From positions 1 through 7,488 of the forward strand of contig CANQTI010000095.1 of NCBI GenBank assembly GCA_947626725.1: a stretch of DNA of 7,488 bases, in the 5' to 3' direction. Shown piece after piece: positions 6,078 through 7,488 of this stretch (positions are counted from its first letter, which is position 1; every line of letters begins with the position of its first letter). Below the pieces are notes generated by a model, which saw only the letters and a program-made list of their open reading frames with translations, was not told where the DNA came from and searched no databases. The position numbers and the translations under genes are program-made. Source of the stretch: an uncultured Eisenbergiella sp. (GTDB lineage Bacteria > Bacillota > Clostridia > Lachnospirales > Lachnospiraceae).

Positions 6078-6857
6078 ATGAGCAGTGTGCATTTGCTGGA
6101 CAGAACGAGAAAGATCGGGAAATTGCTGCATAACAACAATTCGAGCAAGGTGGTTTTCAGCGATATCTGTGAAGTGATGAAGGAAACGCTGGATTCCAGC
6201 GTTCTGGTCATAAGCAGAAAGGGAAAGGTCCTTGGCGTTTCCGAAAAAAACGCAGTCGAGGCAGGCATGCTCCTGCGGGGGGAAGTCGGAAGGTTTATCG
6301 ATCCCATGCTCAACGAGCGCATGCTGGCTGTGCTGTCTACCAAAGAAAATGTGAACCTGGCCACGCTGGGGTTCAATATCCCGGAGGATGCCCCGTTCTC
6401 CGCCATTGTTGCCCCCATTGAGATCGCCGGGGAACGGTTGGGAACCCTGTTCTTGTATCGGGAGGGAGCTGCCTACGGGATAGACGACATCATTCTGTGC
6501 GAATATGGGACGACGGTGATCGGTCTGGAAATGCTTCGCGCGGAGAGTGAGGAGAGCGCGGAGGCTGATCGGAAGATCTCGGTGGTGAATTCGGCGCTGG
6601 GCACCCTTTCCTATTCGGAGCAGGAAGCGATCATAAGGATTTTCCAGGAGCTGAAAGGGACGGAAGGAATCCTGGTCGCCAGCAAGATTGCCGACCAGGC
6701 GGGCATCACCCGCTCCGTGATCGTCAACGCATTGCGCAAGTTCGAGAGCGCGGGCATTATCGAGGCCCGCTCCTCCGGAATGAAGGGCACATACATCCGG
6801 GTGCAGAACGAGTTCGCTGCGGCGGAAGTGAAAAAGTTGGTAAAACCCCTTGCATGA
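6078..6857 (+). CDS. codY: GTP- and branched-chain-amino-acid-responsive global regulator CodY
   Basis: CodY is a dimeric DNA-binding protein that represses, and sometimes activates, genes for amino-acid uptake and synthesis, sporulation and adaptation when GTP and branched-chain amino acids are abundant. The protein has 259 residues. Residues 1 to about 150 form the GAF ligand-sensing domain, with DRTRKIGKLL, SSVLVISRKGKVLGV and GERLGTLFLYR. A linker helix leads to the winged helix at about 175-250, whose helix-turn-helix is nearly identical to the family consensus: VASKIADQAGITRSVIVNAL at 200-219, then FESAGIIEARSSGMKGTYIRV. The middle of the GAF domain, about residues 55-110, is diverged and slightly shorter than the Bacillus form, so ligand response may differ. 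The gene has its own promoter just after topA and ends inside its own terminator. No clpQ/clpY or xerC-type gene precedes it, unlike in Bacillus. Confidence 0.95.
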   Translation: MSSVHLLDRTRKIGKLLHNNNSSKVVFSDICEVMKETLDSSVLVISRKGKVLGVSEKNAVEAGMLLRGEVGRFIDPMLNERMLAVLSTKENVNLATLGFNIPEDAPFSAIVAPIEIAGERLGTLFLYREGAAYGIDDIILCEYGTTVIGLEMLRAESEESAEADRKISVVNSALGTLSYSEQEAIIRIFQELKGTEGILVASKIADQAGITRSVIVNALRKFESAGIIEARSSGMKGTYIRVQNEFAAAEVKKLVKPLA

Positions 6858-6870
6858 GGGGTTTTCTTAT
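6842..6870 (+). terminator. Intrinsic terminator overlapping the codY stop codon
   Basis: AAAACCCCT (6842-6850) pairs perfectly with AGGGGTTTT (6857-6865) over 9 bp around the loop TGCATG, followed by CTTAT. The left arm encodes the last residues of CodY, and the TGA (6855-6857) spans the loop and first base of the right arm. A ribosome finishing codY would cover the hairpin, so termination efficiency may depend on translation. Confidence 0.85.
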
Positions 6871-6878
6871 GTTACAAT
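6850..6878 (+). promoter_or_regulatory. Likely rpsB promoter, embedded in the codY terminator
   Basis: TTGCAT (6850-6855) and TACAAT (6873-6878) are separated by exactly 17 bases. The -35 is the same hexamer as in the topA promoter. It starts at the last base of the left terminator arm and fills the loop, while the -10 follows the T-rich tail. Transcription would begin near 6884-6886, leaving a leader of about 107 bases before rpsB. Confidence 0.7.
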
Positions 6879-6884
6879 ATCAGC

Positions 6885-6992
6885 GCTGTGACGAAAAAAC
6901 ACGCATGCGGATTCGCCAATGGTGTTCTCTGACGCGAAGGATGACTGGCGGATATGATGTATGCGGAAGAGAAACCAGACGGAGGTAAGAAA
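6885..6992 (+). promoter_or_regulatory. Candidate structured 5' leader of rpsB
   Basis: Ribosomal protein operons often have structured leaders bound by their own product. Here ATTCGCCA (6911-6918) pairs with TGGCGGAT (6946-6953) over 8 bp with one wobble, and CGCAT (6902-6906) can pair with ATGCG (6961-6965) around it. GGTGTTCTCT (6921-6930) can pair with AGAGAAACC (6968-6976) with one bulged base, which would form a pseudoknot or an alternative fold just upstream of the Shine-Dalgarno. No known leader family is recognised; this is a hand-drawn fold. Confidence 0.35.
6981..6985 (+). promoter_or_regulatory. Strong Shine-Dalgarno of rpsB
   Basis: GGAGG lies 7 bases before the ATG at 6993. This fixes the start against the in-frame ATGs at 6954 and 6957, which lack a comparable site. 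Confidence 0.85.
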
Positions 6993-7488
6993 ATGAGCGT
7001 TATTTCCATGAAACAGTTGCTCGAGGCCGGCGTGCATTTCGGGCATCAGACGAGAAGATGGAACCCTAAGATGGCTCCCTATATCTTCACCGAGCGCAAC
7101 GGCATCCACATCATCGACCTGCAGAAGTCTGTGGGCAAGGTGGACGAGGCCTACAAGGCCGTATTTGAGATCGCTTCCCAGGGCGGCATAATCCTGTTCG
7201 TCGGCACCAAGAAGCAGGCGCAGGATGCGGTGAAGACGGAAGCGGAGCGCTGCGGCATGTATTATGTCAACGAAAGATGGCTGGGCGGTATGCTCACCAA
7301 TTTCAAGACCATCCGGAGCAGGATCGATCGGCTCAAAGCCATCGAAACCATGTCCGTGGACGGCACCTTTGATGTGCTTCCCAAGAAGGAAGTCATCAAG
7401 ATCCGCAAGGAATGGGAGAAGCTGGAGAAGAACCTGGGCGGTATCAAGGGAATGACCCGGATCCCCGACGCGATCTTCGTAGTGGATC
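6993..7488 (+). CDS. rpsB: 30S ribosomal protein S2, N-terminal part (3' end outside the window)
   Basis: S2 is a component of the small ribosomal subunit, located between head and body on the solvent side. The first 165 residues are present, out of a usual 240-260. Family signatures are MKQLLEAGVHFGHQTRRWNPKM (about 6-27), FTERNGIHIIDLQKSV (32-47), FVGTKKQAQDAV (69-80), ERWLGGMLTNF (94-104) and LGGIKGM (148-154). The frame stays open to the last base, so the gene is cut by the window rather than broken. The ATG at 6993 gives the conserved MSVISMKQLLEAG start. It has its own promoter separate from codY and normally heads an operon with tsf, which would lie outside this window. Confidence 0.97.
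   Translation, partial: MSVISMKQLLEAGVHFGHQTRRWNPKMAPYIFTERNGIHIIDLQKSVGKVDEAYKAVFEIASQGGIILFVGTKKQAQDAVKTEAERCGMYYVNERWLGGMLTNFKTIRSRIDRLKAIETMSVDGTFDVLPKKEVIKIRKEWEKLEKNLGGIKGMTRIPDAIFVVD

Noticed and set aside
6941..6988. 15-codon upstream frame ending inside the rpsB Shine-Dalgarno region
   Set aside because: Its only purine-rich motif, AAGG, abuts the ATG with no spacing, so initiation is unlikely. Conservation of the frame in relatives would be needed to revive it.
6954..6992. In-frame ATGs at 6954 and 6957 as rpsB starts
   Set aside because: There is no good ribosome site before them, whereas GGAGG at 6981-6985 directs initiation to 6993, the conserved S2 N-terminus.

Overview
This window looks like an ordinary chromosomal housekeeping segment of a spore-forming Firmicute, most likely a Clostridia / Lachnospiraceae-type anaerobe with moderately high GC. 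The evidence is a sporulation sigma factor tail, a CodY regulator, strong Shine-Dalgarno sites with AGGAGG-like cores, and the comM-dprA-topA-codY-rpsB gene order. The assignment to a family is inference from gene order and protein style; there is no rRNA or other decisive marker here. All recognised genes are on the + strand, and I see no mobile element, tRNA, CRISPR array or prophage gene.

Layout. 1-300: C-terminal end of a sporulation sigma factor, best match SigK, cut by the window start. 301-603: intergenic, with a strong intrinsic terminator (366-401), a promoter overlapping it (378-406) and a long untranslated leader. 604-2322: comM/yifB, an Mg-chelatase-like AAA+ ATPase with an unusual Gly/Asn-rich insert containing an internal 33-bp repeat. 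2453-3679: dprA. 3788-3816: a very good SigA-type promoter. 3888-5966: topA, with three intact zinc fingers. 5971-6025: codY promoter overlapped by an inverted repeat and a CodY-box-like sequence. 6078-6857: codY. 6842-6878: the codY terminator and rpsB promoter, interleaved so tightly that the -35 hexamer lies in the hairpin loop and overlaps the codY stop codon. 6885-6992: potentially structured rpsB leader. 6993-7488: 5' part of rpsB, cut by the window end.

How the genes fit together. ComM and DprA both process incoming single-stranded DNA during natural transformation: ComM as a branch-migration helicase, DprA as the RecA loader. They are also widely kept in bacteria not known to be transformable. 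TopA relaxes negative supercoils. CodY links amino-acid and GTP supply to global transcription. rpsB begins the translation cluster that usually continues with tsf.

I did not find a new biological system. The most noteworthy items are regulatory: two gene junctions where a -35 hexamer starts at the tip of a terminator stem and runs through the loop, and an inverted repeat plus possible CodY box over the start site of codY itself. The protein-level oddities are the ComM insert, a Gly in place of the usual His in the DprA SG-x-A-x-G-(I/V)-D-x-x-(A/S)-H motif, and a divergent ligand-sensing region in CodY. Family comparisons rest on remembered sequences, not on a search.
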